Shown here in pieces: positions 6,520-12,908 of a stretch of 13,098 nt of DNA (its first letter is position 1; every line of letters begins with the position of its first letter). The stretch spans positions 1 to 13,098 of the forward strand of contig JAFZQK010000029.1 in NCBI GenBank assembly GCA_017620455.1. Reading direction: 5' to 3'. Position numbers and translations under genes: made by a program. Under the pieces are notes generated by a model. It had not been told where the DNA came from and ran no database searches. It saw nothing but the letters and a program-made list of their open reading frames with translations. This DNA comes from Clostridia bacterium (GTDB taxonomy: Bacteria; Bacillota_A; Clostridia; Christensenellales; Aristaeellaceae).

Positions 6520-6981
6520 TTACCAGCGGATGAAATAATACAGGATGCCCACGATCACGGAGGAGGTGATGCCGTATACCAGCACCGGCCCCGCAATGGT
6601 GAAGAGCCTGGCGCCGGTGCCCAGCACCCAGCCTTCCGGCTTGAATTCCATGGCGGGGGACACCATGGCGTTGGCAAAGCCGGTGATGGGCACCACGGTG
6701 CCCGCGCCGGCGTAACGGGCGATGCGGTCGAACACCCCGACGCCGGTGAGCAGGGCGGTCAGGAACACCAGGGTGATGGAAGCCGCCGTCTGGGCGGCGG
6801 ACAGGGGCAGCGACAGCCAGCGCTGGGCGGCCTCGGCGATCCACTGGCCCAGCAGGCAGATCGCGCCGCCCACCCAGAACGCCCGCAGGCATCCCAGGCC
6901 CAGCTGGGATTTGGGGGTCAGGCGGCGGACCAGCTGGGCGTATTCCCGGATCAGGGCTTGCTTTTTTCCGGATTGCTGCAC
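6520..6981 (-). CDS. spoVAC: Stage V sporulation protein AC (SpoVAC), membrane channel component
   Basis: This 153-residue membrane protein has about four hydrophobic segments and the family motif AGAGTVVPITGFANAMVSPAMEFKPEGWVLG. SpoVAC is reported to act as a tension-sensitive channel for dipicolinic acid in the spore inner membrane. The start is GTG at 6981, with AAGGAAGG 7 nt upstream; the ATG at 6988 is in another frame. This start lies inside the last codons of a 49-codon ORF (6951-7100), with a 31-nt overlap. The length fits the family. The gene call is secure; the GTG start is well supported by the ribosome site. Confidence 0.94.
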   Translation of the reverse strand: MQQSGKKQALIREYAQLVRRLTPKSQLGLGCLRAFWVGGAICLLGQWIAEAAQRWLSLPLSAAQTAASITLVFLTALLTGVGVFDRIARYAGAGTVVPITGFANAMVSPAMEFKPEGWVLGTGARLFTIAGPVLVYGITSSVIVGILYYFIRW

Positions 6982-7100
6982 AGAGCATCCTTCCTTTCAT
7001 TGCGGATGGGGGGAAGCGCCGGCGTAAGGGGGCGGCAGATCTCCCGGCAGCCGGGGCGGGGCAGGCGGTCCAGCGGATGGGGAAACAGGCGCACGCCCAT
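6951..7100 (-). CDS. Small ORF between spoVAB and spoVAC (49 aa, unknown)
   Basis: ATG at 7100 opens a 49-codon frame ending at 6951-6953. It begins 5 nt after the spoVAB stop and has GGGAGG 9 nt upstream, a Shine-Dalgarno as good as those of its neighbours. It overlaps the spoVAC start by 31 nt. The peptide starts MGVRLFPHPLDRLPRPGC; it is rich in Pro and Arg, has three Cys, and shows no membrane segment or signal peptide. Most third codon positions in the first 32 codons are G or C, as in the neighbours. I do not recognise it. Without it, the spoVAB-spoVAC gap would be 124 nt, while every other gap in the operon is 11 nt or less. It could be a coupling leader for spoVAC rather than a functional protein. 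Confidence 0.5.
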   Translation of the reverse strand: MGVRLFPHPLDRLPRPGCREICRPLTPALPPIRNERKDALCSNPEKSKP

Positions 7101-7105
7101 TTTTG

Positions 7106-7498
7106 TCAGCCTCCCGTCAGGCCGGCGAACAGCGCGCCGGCGGTTTTTCCGATGGCCAGGGCCAGGGCGGCGACCCGCATATCGGCGGTGATGCTCAGCC
7201 GGTCGAACAGCGCGGGCACCACCTCGATGGCCTCGGTGAGCCCGGCGGCCAGCATGCCCACGAACGCCCCGCACAGGAGCATCGCCCCCGCCCCAGCCGC
7301 GTCCGGCAGCATCCCCTGGGGGCACAGCGCCCCCACGGTGCTGCCCAGGGCCAGGGCGGTGGCGTACAGCCGCATGCGCCCGGAGGCGCCCAGGGTGTCC
7401 GCCGCGCGGATGGGCAGCTGCAGCATCAGCCATACCGGGGCGACGCACAGCCCCAGGGTGGCCCCGCCCAGCAGGCCCAGCAGCATCGCCGCCGTCAC
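7106..7498 (-). CDS. spoVAB: Stage V sporulation protein AB (SpoVAB)
   Basis: This 130-residue membrane protein has about four hydrophobic segments: LLGLLGGATLGLCVAPVWLML, RLYATALALGSTVGAL, GAGAMLLCGAFVGMLAAGL and RVAALALAIGKTAGALFAGL. The segment GLTEAIEVVPALFDR is typical of SpoVAB. It is an accessory membrane component of the SpoVA dipicolinic acid transport system. GTG at 7498 was chosen because it overlaps the spoVAA stop by 4 nt (GTGA), a common coupling arrangement; the alternative ATG at 7486 has no ribosome site. Only a weak GGGG lies upstream, so translation probably depends on spoVAA. Position and sequence agree; the exact start is less certain. Confidence 0.85.
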   Translation of the reverse strand: MTAAMLLGLLGGATLGLCVAPVWLMLQLPIRAADTLGASGRMRLYATALALGSTVGALCPQGMLPDAAGAGAMLLCGAFVGMLAAGLTEAIEVVPALFDRLSITADMRVAALALAIGKTAGALFAGLTGG

Positions 7499-8052
7499 GG
7501 GATCAGCCCCGAATACTTTTCGGCGCTTTTCCGGTAGTCTTCCAGCTTGATATCCAGCGGCGCCACGGTATGCTTTTTCCCGATCAGGGCGTAAAACAGC
7601 GCCACGCCCAAGAAGACGCCCGCGGCGTAGGGCACGGTGATCAGCAGCGGGTCCGCGGCGGGGTGGCCCGTGACCATGCGGTAAAGGGTCTGCTGCGCCT
7701 CGGCCATATTCACGTCGGCGTGGAACCAGGTGATGGCCATGGCGCTGCCCACCGCCAGCAGCAGGAAGGCCAGCGCCGTGCGCAGGAAATGCGCGGGGCC
7801 GTGCTTGCTTTCCCGCTGCACGTGCACATAGCATTCCTGCTCTCCCAGCACGGTGATCTCCCCGCATACCGGCGAAAGCGCCTTGACCACCGCCATGGCG
7901 GGCAGCCGCCAGACGCCGGGGGTTTTCGGGCACTCCACCGGCAGGTCCAGGACGCTTTTTCCATCGGTGTCCAGGGCGTCCGCCACGTGGCGCAGGAGCA
8001 GCTGCTCCCCCGGGCGCAGGCAGGCGCGGCCCTTCAACTGCAGATACAGCAT
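7495..8052 (-). CDS. spoVAA: Stage V sporulation protein AA (SpoVAA)
   Basis: This 185-residue protein is the first gene of the operon. A soluble domain at about residues 1-95 (starting MLYLQLKGRACLRPGEQLLL) is followed by two membrane segments (HFLRTALAFLLLAVGSAMA and LLITVPYAAGVFLGVALFY) and a short tail. This is the SpoVAA layout: a two-part cytoplasmic domain attached to the spore inner membrane as part of the DPA-uptake machinery. ATG at 8052 has GGAGG 7 nt upstream, and the frame's upstream extension runs into the promoter and is rejected. A sigma-G-like promoter lies directly in front, giving a leader of about 19 nt. The stop overlaps the spoVAB start. It is slightly shorter than the Bacillus protein. 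Confidence 0.88.
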   Translation of the reverse strand: MLYLQLKGRACLRPGEQLLLRHVADALDTDGKSVLDLPVECPKTPGVWRLPAMAVVKALSPVCGEITVLGEQECYVHVQRESKHGPAHFLRTALAFLLLAVGSAMAITWFHADVNMAEAQQTLYRMVTGHPAADPLLITVPYAAGVFLGVALFYALIGKKHTVAPLDIKLEDYRKSAEKYSGLIP

Positions 8053-8077
8053 GCGCTTCCCTCCCTTTTTACGCCGG

Positions 8078-8107
8078 TAGTATGCGCAGAAAAACAGAAA
8101 ATATGAA
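8078..8107 (-). promoter_or_regulatory. Sigma-G (or sigma-F) promoter of the spoVA operon
   Basis: On the minus strand CATACTA (8078-8084) fits the sigma-F/G -10 CATnMTA fully, and TTCATA (8102-8107) resembles the TGMATA-type -35, with 17 nt between them. It lies about 26 nt upstream of the spoVAA ATG. spoVA operons are known sigma-G targets, so the forespore assignment fits. Sigma-F and sigma-G motifs overlap, so sigma-F cannot be excluded. Confidence 0.75.
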
Positions 8108-8141
8108 GCGCCGGCGGCGTGTTTTTTACATGCCTTACGCC

Positions 8142-8170
8142 TTGACACAATTTGGCACAGGGGATAAAAT
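8142..8170 (+). promoter_or_regulatory. Sigma-A promoter of the SGNH/MBOAT operon
   Basis: TTGACA (8142-8147) is a perfect -35 and TAAAAT (8165-8170) a good -10, with 17 nt between. The predicted start is near 8177, about 30 nt before the first SGNH gene. It diverges from the spoVA promoter, with the two -35 elements about 34 bp apart. Confidence 0.88.
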
Positions 8171-8175
8171 GGATA

Positions 8176-8192
8176 CGACCGGGACCCGGTCG
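8176..8192. promoter_or_regulatory. 17-bp palindrome at predicted transcription start
   Basis: CGACCGGGACCCGGTCG is a perfect inverted repeat of two 8-nt arms around one A. It sits at the predicted +1 of the acetylation operon and ends 14 nt before the ATG. It could be a repressor operator or a 5'-terminal mRNA hairpin; the sequence does not decide. Confidence 0.6.
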
Positions 8193-8206
8193 GAAGGAAG
8201 GAAACC

Positions 8207-8941
8207 ATGCGGCGGATCGTATGCTTGTTGACGGCGGCCGTGCTGCTGCTGTGCGCGGGGGCCGTGCACGGGGAGGAGCTGACGGAAAAGCAGCTTCTTT
8301 CCTATTACGAAAACTGTCTGTTCGTCGGGGATTCCATTACCAGGGATCTGCGGTTTTATGTGCTCAATCAGCGCAAGACCGACCCGGATTACATGAAGGG
8401 CGTCGATTTCAAGGCGGCGGACAGCTATCACCTGTATATCGCCAGCCGGAAATACCTGCAGAAATCGGCCGTCAATCTGGTATACCGCGGCACCGAAATG
8501 CCGCTGTGCGAAATCGTGGGGCATACGAAGCCCAGGCGGGTGCTGATCCTGCTGGGGGTCAACGACTATATCGGCAAGGAAATCGGCAAAGGGATCGGAT
8601 ACTGCGAAAGGATCGTGGATCTCATCGCGGACAGTTCGCCCGATACCCAGGTGATTTTTCAATCCCTGACGCCGGTCACGCCGCGGTTCTGCCGCAAGGC
8701 GGATTACCGCACCATGTGGGACGATTACAACGCCGCGCTGGAGGAAATGTGCCGGGAAAAGGGCGCGGGGTATATCGACATCGCATCGCGGCTGAAGGAC
8801 GGGGAAGGGTATCTGGCGGCGAAATATTCCCAGGGAGACGGATACCACCTGAATACCGCCGGGATCGCCCTCTGGGTGGACGCGCTGAAGGATTATGCCC
8901 AGGCCCAGTACGACGCGGGGCTGTGGACGCCGGAGAACTGA
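8207..8941 (+). CDS. Secreted SGNH/GDSL-type hydrolase (copy 1)
   Basis: This 244-residue protein has a signal peptide (residues 1-22, ending AGAVHG). The SGNH signatures are clear: FVGDSIT with Ser43, Gly95 in VYRG, GVND with Asn119, and DGYHLN with Asp211 and His214 in the usual DxxH spacing. These enzymes remove or transfer acyl groups, often on surface sugars, outside the membrane. ATG at 8207 follows GGAAGGAAGG. It is the first gene of a five-gene run and a clear paralogue of the next one, sharing the C-terminal DYAQAQY(D/E)AGLWTP motif. With an MBOAT and a DHHW protein in the same run, a role in esterifying or de-esterifying a surface polymer is likely. The substrate is unknown. Confidence 0.87.
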   Translation: MRRIVCLLTAAVLLLCAGAVHGEELTEKQLLSYYENCLFVGDSITRDLRFYVLNQRKTDPDYMKGVDFKAADSYHLYIASRKYLQKSAVNLVYRGTEMPLCEIVGHTKPRRVLILLGVNDYIGKEIGKGIGYCERIVDLIADSSPDTQVIFQSLTPVTPRFCRKADYRTMWDDYNAALEEMCREKGAGYIDIASRLKDGEGYLAAKYSQGDGYHLNTAGIALWVDALKDYAQAQYDAGLWTPEN

Positions 8942-8977
8942 CGCGGGCCGGAAAGCCGGCTCAATGAGGAGCGTTGC

Positions 8978-9739
8978 ATGATGAAGAAATGGCTGTCGCT
9001 GCTTTTGTGCCTTTTGCTGCTGCTGCCCGGGGCCGCCGCGGAGGAAAGCGCCGCGAAGGAAAGGCTGCCCGACGAAGTGCTGATGACCTATTACGATCAT
9101 TCGATTTTCGTGGGGGATTCCCTGATCCGGATGCTGCGGAACTATGTGAAAGGCGTGCAGAAGAAGGATCCCGGCTTTTTCCCCGGCGTCAAGTTTTACA
9201 GCGAGTACAGCTTCCAGCTGTCCACGGCCGCCCGGGAATGGGTGCAGACGGGGACGGATCGGGTGTTCCTGACCTATAAAGGCAGCGAAGCCACGCTCTA
9301 TGAGGTGATGAAAGGCGAAAAGCCGGTGCGGGTCTTCCTCCTGGCCGGGCTGAACGATCGGATCGAGGAGCATTACGACTGGGCGGATAATTATCTGAAC
9401 AAGATCATGGCGCTGACGGAAAAGCACGCCCCCGGCACGCAGATCATTTTCTTTTCCATGACGCCGGTGACTCAATCCGTGAATAAAAAGAAGAACCGCC
9501 AGGCCAAGATCGACGCCTACAACGCCTGGCTGGAGGAAAAATGCGCCCAGATCGGCGCCGGGTATATGAACATCGCCGAAGGGCTCAAGGATGAAAACGG
9601 GGTGCTGCCCAAGGCGCTTTCCAGCGACGGAGAATATCACCTGAACGAAGAGGGCAACGCCATCTGGATCCGGGAAATGCTGGATTACGCCCAGGCCCAG
9701 TACGAAGCGGGGCTGTGGACGCCCGACGCCCTGAAATGA
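8978..9739 (+). CDS. Secreted SGNH/GDSL-type hydrolase (copy 2)
   Basis: This 253-residue protein has a signal peptide (about 1-21) and the same layout as the preceding gene: FVGDSLI with Ser48, a YKG glycine, and GLND with Asn126. The last block reads DGEYHLN (Asp217, His221), so Asp and His are separated by three residues instead of two. One residue is therefore inserted in the catalytic block relative to copy 1, which may alter or weaken activity. ATG at 8978 has GAGGAG 6 nt upstream. It lies 36 nt after copy 1; a small 5-bp hairpin in that gap (8947-8960) has no T-tract and is not a terminator. The two copies align through their full length but differ strongly in the middle, so the duplication is old. 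The function is probably acyl transfer or removal at the cell surface. Confidence 0.85.
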   Translation: MMKKWLSLLLCLLLLLPGAAAEESAAKERLPDEVLMTYYDHSIFVGDSLIRMLRNYVKGVQKKDPGFFPGVKFYSEYSFQLSTAAREWVQTGTDRVFLTYKGSEATLYEVMKGEKPVRVFLLAGLNDRIEEHYDWADNYLNKIMALTEKHAPGTQIIFFSMTPVTQSVNKKKNRQAKIDAYNAWLEEKCAQIGAGYMNIAEGLKDENGVLPKALSSDGEYHLNEEGNAIWIREMLDYAQAQYEAGLWTPDALK

Positions 9740-9760
9740 TCTGCGAAAGGATGACGAAAG

Positions 9761-10225
9761 ATGAAAAAAATGCTGCTGACCGCCGTTCTGCTTGTGCTGG
9801 TCCTTTCTCTCGCCGGCTGCGGGCAGCCCAAGGAAGAAGCCCCCGCCGTGAAGCTGCCGCTGGATGAGCTGGCCGCCGGCGTGGCGCCGGACGCCGGGAC
9901 GCTGCTTAAGCTTTCCGCGGAGGACCTGGAGGACGCTTTGGGCATCACGCCGGAAATGTATACGGAATTCATCTATCTGCAGGACGACGCCATGACGGGG
10001 CGGGAAATCCTGGCGCTGCGGACGGCGGGCCCCGACGCGACGGAACAGGTGCGCGCAAAGCTGGAAGCGTATCTGGAGCGCCAGCGGAAGGAGACCCGGG
10101 ATTATCTGCCGGAGGCCTATAAGCTGCTCGCCGCGGCAAAGGTGGAAGTGAAAAACAATACGGTGGCGCTGATCGCGGGCGAGAACGCGGCGGAGGAAAC
10201 CAGAAAACTGCTGGCGGGGGAATAA
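9761..10225 (+). CDS. DUF4358-type lipoprotein
   Basis: This 154-residue protein has a lipoprotein signal peptide ending in the lipobox LAGC, with Cys20 the predicted lipidation site. The mature part resembles DUF4358: a short PLDELAAGV region, the LTPEMY-like segment ITPEMYTEFIYLQ, then a long charged helix (about 85-125) containing ATEQVRAKLEAYLERQRKE. DUF4358 lipoproteins are common in Clostridia near MBOAT and DHHW genes; their role is not known. ATG at 9761 follows AAAGGAT. The stop is 1 nt before the MBOAT start, so the two are coupled. It would be anchored outside the membrane next to the acyltransferase. The DUF4358 assignment is from memory of the family pattern and fairly confident. 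Confidence 0.75.
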   Translation: MKKMLLTAVLLVLVLSLAGCGQPKEEAPAVKLPLDELAAGVAPDAGTLLKLSAEDLEDALGITPEMYTEFIYLQDDAMTGREILALRTAGPDATEQVRAKLEAYLERQRKETRDYLPEAYKLLAAAKVEVKNNTVALIAGENAAEETRKLLAGE

Positions 10226-10226
10226 G

Positions 10227-11570
10227 ATGATCTTCAGCTCCTTTACCTTTCTCCTGCTTTTCATGCCGGCGGTGCTGCTGGGGTACAGGCTGCTGCCGGA
10301 AAAGGCCAAACGGCCTTTTCTTTTGCTGTCCTCCCTGGTGTTTTACGGCTGGGGTTCGCCGGGCTGGCTGCTCCTGCTGCTCTATATCATGGGCCTGGAT
10401 TACGCGGGCGGGCTGCTGATCGCGCGGTTTGAGAAGCGGAAAAAAGCGGTCCTGGCGGCGCTGCTGGTGATGAACCTGCTGCCCCTTGCGTATTTCAAAT
10501 ACGCGGTTTTCCTGCGGGATACGCTGGACGCGGTCACGGGCTGGCATATCCGGATGGATTCGCCGCTGCTGCCCGCGGGCATTTCGTTTTTCACTTTTCA
10601 GGGCATTTCCTATCTGATCGATGTGTATCGGGGCGACGCCCGGGAACAGAAGAATTTCGTGCGCTTCGGCGTTTATCTGAGCCTGTTTCCCCAGCTGGTG
10701 GCCGGGCCCATCGTGCGGTATACCGATCTGGAAGCGCAGCTGAACAGGCCGCCCCAAACGGATATCGCGTCGGCCCGGCTGGGCATGCGCAGGTTTGCCG
10801 TGGGCCTGGGCAAAAAGGTGCTGCTGGCGGACGCCATGGGCCGGTTCTGGAAGCTGATGAGCGCGGACCTGCCGGCGGCGGGGGCCCTGGGCGCGTGGCT
10901 GGGGCTGATCGCGTTTTCTTTCCAGATCTTCTTTGATTTTTCCGGTTATTCCGATATGGCGCTGGGCCTGGGAAAGGCGCTGGGATTCACCTTCCCCGAG
11001 AATTTCGACCGGCCTTACCGCGCCCTGAGCCTGACGGAATTCTGGCGCAGGTGGCATATGTCGCTGACCACCTGGTTCCGGGAATACGTGTATATCCCCC
11101 TGGGCGGCAACCGCCGGGGGGAAGCGCGCAGGAACGTGAATTTGATGATCGTCTGGGCCCTGACGGGGCTGTGGCACGGCGCGGGATGGAATTTTATCCT
11201 GTGGGGCGCGTATTTCGGGGTGCTGCTGATCCTGGAAAAAAGATTTATGCTGGGCCGTCCGGGCTGTGAAAGGACGCCCGGATGGCTGCGCCAGGCGGGC
11301 ACGTATCTGCTGGTGCTGATCGGCTGGGGCTTCTTTGCCGGGAAATGGGCGGTGTTTCCCGCCATGGCGGGGATGTACGGCCTGACCAGCCCCCGGGCTG
11401 CGCTGAACTGCCTGTCCTATCTGCCCATGCTGCTGCTGTGCGCCGGGATCAGCTTCCTGCCGAAGCTTTCCCTGCCCGGCCGGCGGTTTGCCGCGCCGAT
11501 CCTGATGGCGCTGTGCCTGGCGGCCCTGGCGGCCCAGGGGTACGAGCCGTTCGTGTACTTTCAGTTCTGA
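10227..11570 (+). CDS. MBOAT-family O-acyltransferase (AlgI/PatA-like)
   Basis: This 447-residue polytopic membrane protein has about ten or more hydrophobic segments. The MBOAT hallmarks are present: PAGISFFTFQGISYLIDVYRG, FFDFSGYSDMALGLG, FWRRWHMSLTTWFREYVYIP followed by LGGNR (His277), and LTGLWHGAGWNFILWGAYFG with the invariant His317. Members such as AlgI, PatA and DltB move acyl groups from a cytoplasmic donor across the membrane for attachment to surface polymers. The sequence is closest to the AlgI/PatA type. ATG at 10227 has GGGGGA upstream within the preceding gene. It is followed after 12 nt by a DHHW gene, the usual partner. The polymer (peptidoglycan, exopolysaccharide or teichoic acid) cannot be told. 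The family is secure. Confidence 0.93.
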   Translation: MIFSSFTFLLLFMPAVLLGYRLLPEKAKRPFLLLSSLVFYGWGSPGWLLLLLYIMGLDYAGGLLIARFEKRKKAVLAALLVMNLLPLAYFKYAVFLRDTLDAVTGWHIRMDSPLLPAGISFFTFQGISYLIDVYRGDAREQKNFVRFGVYLSLFPQLVAGPIVRYTDLEAQLNRPPQTDIASARLGMRRFAVGLGKKVLLADAMGRFWKLMSADLPAAGALGAWLGLIAFSFQIFFDFSGYSDMALGLGKALGFTFPENFDRPYRALSLTEFWRRWHMSLTTWFREYVYIPLGGNRRGEARRNVNLMIVWALTGLWHGAGWNFILWGAYFGVLLILEKRFMLGRPGCERTPGWLRQAGTYLLVLIGWGFFAGKWAVFPAMAGMYGLTSPRAALNCLSYLPMLLLCAGISFLPKLSLPGRRFAAPILMALCLAALAAQGYEPFVYFQF

Positions 11571-11582
11571 GGAGGGGAAAGC

Positions 11583-12686
11583 ATGAAAGAAAAGCGATTC
11601 CTTCCGGACGGATGGGCGGTATACGGGGGCCTTGCGCTTTTGCTGCTGCTGGGGCTCGGGGCGTTCGTATTCCGGCAGGATTTTTCCTTCTGGGAAAAGC
11701 GGTATCTGGCGGAGCCGCCGAAGAATTATTCCCCGGTGGAATGGACGCTGAACAGCGATCTGGAAACGTACCTTTCGGATCAGCTGCCCTTCCGGCGGGT
11801 GTTCGTGGCCCTGGACGCCCAGGCCCAGGCGCTGACGGGCCGCGCGGTGCAGCTGGGGGCCTGGCCCACCGGGGACGCCATCGTGGAAAAGCCCGTGGAA
11901 ACGGATGCGGACACGCTGCTGCGCCGGGTGGCCGCGCTGCGGGGATTCGCGGGAGATACGCCCTGCCGCTTCCTCACGCCGCCCACGGCTGGCATGCTGA
12001 AAATCGGGGAGATGACCGCGGCGCGGCGGGCGGTTTACGAGCTGGAAGCGGAGACCTACGATACGCTGGCGCGGCAGGAGGGCTTCATCCCCCTGCGGGA
12101 AGCGTTTGAAAACAGCGCGGAGCCCGTGTATTACCGCACGGATCACCACTGGACGCTGGAAGGGGCGTATCTGGCCTACCGGGCGTACTGCTCTTCGGCG
12201 GGGCTTGAGCCGCTGGAGAAGGACGATTTTGAAATCAGCGACTGCGGCGCTTTTCTGGGCACCACATACACCCGCTCCGGCCTGCCCTTCGCCTGGGCGG
12301 ACACCCTGATCTGCGCCGAACCGAAGACCCCGGTGACGGTGCGGTTCGACGGGGAAGCCTACGATCATCTGATCTTCCCGGAGGAAGCGCAGACCTACGA
12401 CGGCTACGCCGTATACCTCAAGGGCAACCACGGGCTTTTGACGGTGGAAAACCCGGCAGGGGAGCGCGGCACGCTGTTCATCTGCAAGGATTCCTACGCC
12501 AACAGCCTGATCCCCTTCCTTTCGGCGCACTATCGCCGCATCGTGGCGGTGGACGCCCGGTATTATACCGGCACCTTCGCGGACGCCCTGGCGGAAGCGG
12601 GGGACGCAGAAGAGATCCTTTTCCTCTATTCCATGGACAGCCTGGCCAACGATACCGCCGTCACCCGCAAGCTGCGGGCCCGGTAA
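11583..12686 (+). CDS. DHHW-family membrane-anchored acetyltransferase-like protein (AlgJ/AlgX type)
   Basis: This 367-residue protein has one N-terminal membrane segment (about 14-31) and an external SGNH-like domain. The motif TDHHWT has Asp187, His188, His189 and Trp190, and KDSYANS has Ser304; together they supply the catalytic residues of the AlgJ/AlgX group, which attaches acetyl groups to polymers outside the membrane. N-terminal features such as FSFWEKRYLAEPP and LETYLSDQLPFR are typical of DHHW proteins. ATG at 11583 follows AGGGG. The gene comes 12 nt after the MBOAT, as in many clostridial loci. No convincing terminator lies between its stop and the tRNA-Arg promoter 18 nt further on. 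The acceptor polymer is unknown; the family call is good. Confidence 0.88.
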   Translation: MKEKRFLPDGWAVYGGLALLLLLGLGAFVFRQDFSFWEKRYLAEPPKNYSPVEWTLNSDLETYLSDQLPFRRVFVALDAQAQALTGRAVQLGAWPTGDAIVEKPVETDADTLLRRVAALRGFAGDTPCRFLTPPTAGMLKIGEMTAARRAVYELEAETYDTLARQEGFIPLREAFENSAEPVYYRTDHHWTLEGAYLAYRAYCSSAGLEPLEKDDFEISDCGAFLGTTYTRSGLPFAWADTLICAEPKTPVTVRFDGEAYDHLIFPEEAQTYDGYAVYLKGNHGLLTVENPAGERGTLFICKDSYANSLIPFLSAHYRRIVAVDARYYTGTFADALAEAGDAEEILFLYSMDSLANDTAVTRKLRAR

Positions 12687-12704
12687 ATTGTCGAAAATCC
12701 AGCC

Positions 12705-12733
12705 TTGACACCGGCGGGGGCCTGTGCTATAAT
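12705..12733 (+). promoter_or_regulatory. Consensus promoter of tRNA-Arg
   Basis: TTGACA (12705-12710) and TATAAT (12728-12733) are both perfect and 17 nt apart. A short leader hairpin (GCTTTC / GAAAGC, 12740-12755) precedes the tRNA and may help precursor processing. Confidence 0.93.
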
Positions 12734-12761
12734 AGCAAAGCTTTCCACGGAAAGCAGGTAT

Positions 12762-12838
12762 GCGCCCGTAGCTCAGTTGGATAGAGTGTCAGACTCCGAC
12801 TCTGAAGGCCATGCGTTCGAATCGCACCGGGCGTACCA
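12762..12838 (+). tRNA. tRNA-Arg (anticodon CCG)
   Basis: A 77-nt tRNA with encoded CCA. The anticodon stem TCAGA/TCTGA holds the loop CTCCGAC, giving anticodon CCG, which reads CGG. The 5' part (GCGCCCGTAGCTCAG) is the typical start of bacterial tRNA-Arg(CCG). Weak points are a G1-U72 wobble in the acceptor, a G10-U25 wobble in the D-stem and an A49/C65 mismatch at the base of the T-stem. All other arms pair. Confidence 0.95.
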
Positions 12839-12840
12839 GC

Positions 12841-12878
12841 AGAAAAAGCCTTTGATTTTCAGGGGCTTTTTCTTTTTC
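12841..12878 (+). terminator. Terminator after tRNA-Arg
   Basis: A 10-bp stem (AGAAAAAGCC / GGCTTTTTCT, 12841-12850 with 12864-12873) is followed by a T-run. It begins 3 nt after the tRNA, so tRNA-Arg is a single-gene unit. Confidence 0.88.
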
Positions 12879-12908
12879 CGGCCAATTTGAAATTTTTCGT
12901 TTCATGTG

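Noticed and set aside
6509..7000. N-terminal extension of the spoVAD frame to 499 codons
   Set aside because: It runs through spoVAC in another frame; the ATG at 6508 has an ideal ribosome site and gives the usual SpoVAD length.
8053..8208. N-terminal extension of spoVAA across the divergent promoter region
   Set aside because: It would read through both promoters; the ATG at 8052 has GGAGG at 7 nt and fits the family start.
8947..8960. GC hairpin between the two SGNH genes as a terminator
   Set aside because: The stem has only 5 bp and is followed by TCAATGAGG, with no T-run; the genes are probably co-transcribed.
8135..10309. Long minus-strand open frame of 724 codons opposite the SGNH genes
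   Set aside because: It is antisense to three genes with clear family motifs, has no recognisable domain, and arises from the high GC content that removes stops on the opposite strand.
9969..12530. Minus-strand open frame of 853 codons opposite the MBOAT and DHHW genes
   Set aside because: The composition is Arg/Gln/Pro/His-rich low-complexity, typical of a GC shadow, and the plus-strand genes carry conserved catalytic motifs.
12705..12890. 61-codon plus-strand frame over the tRNA-Arg gene
   Set aside because: It is entirely explained by a tRNA gene with promoter and terminator.
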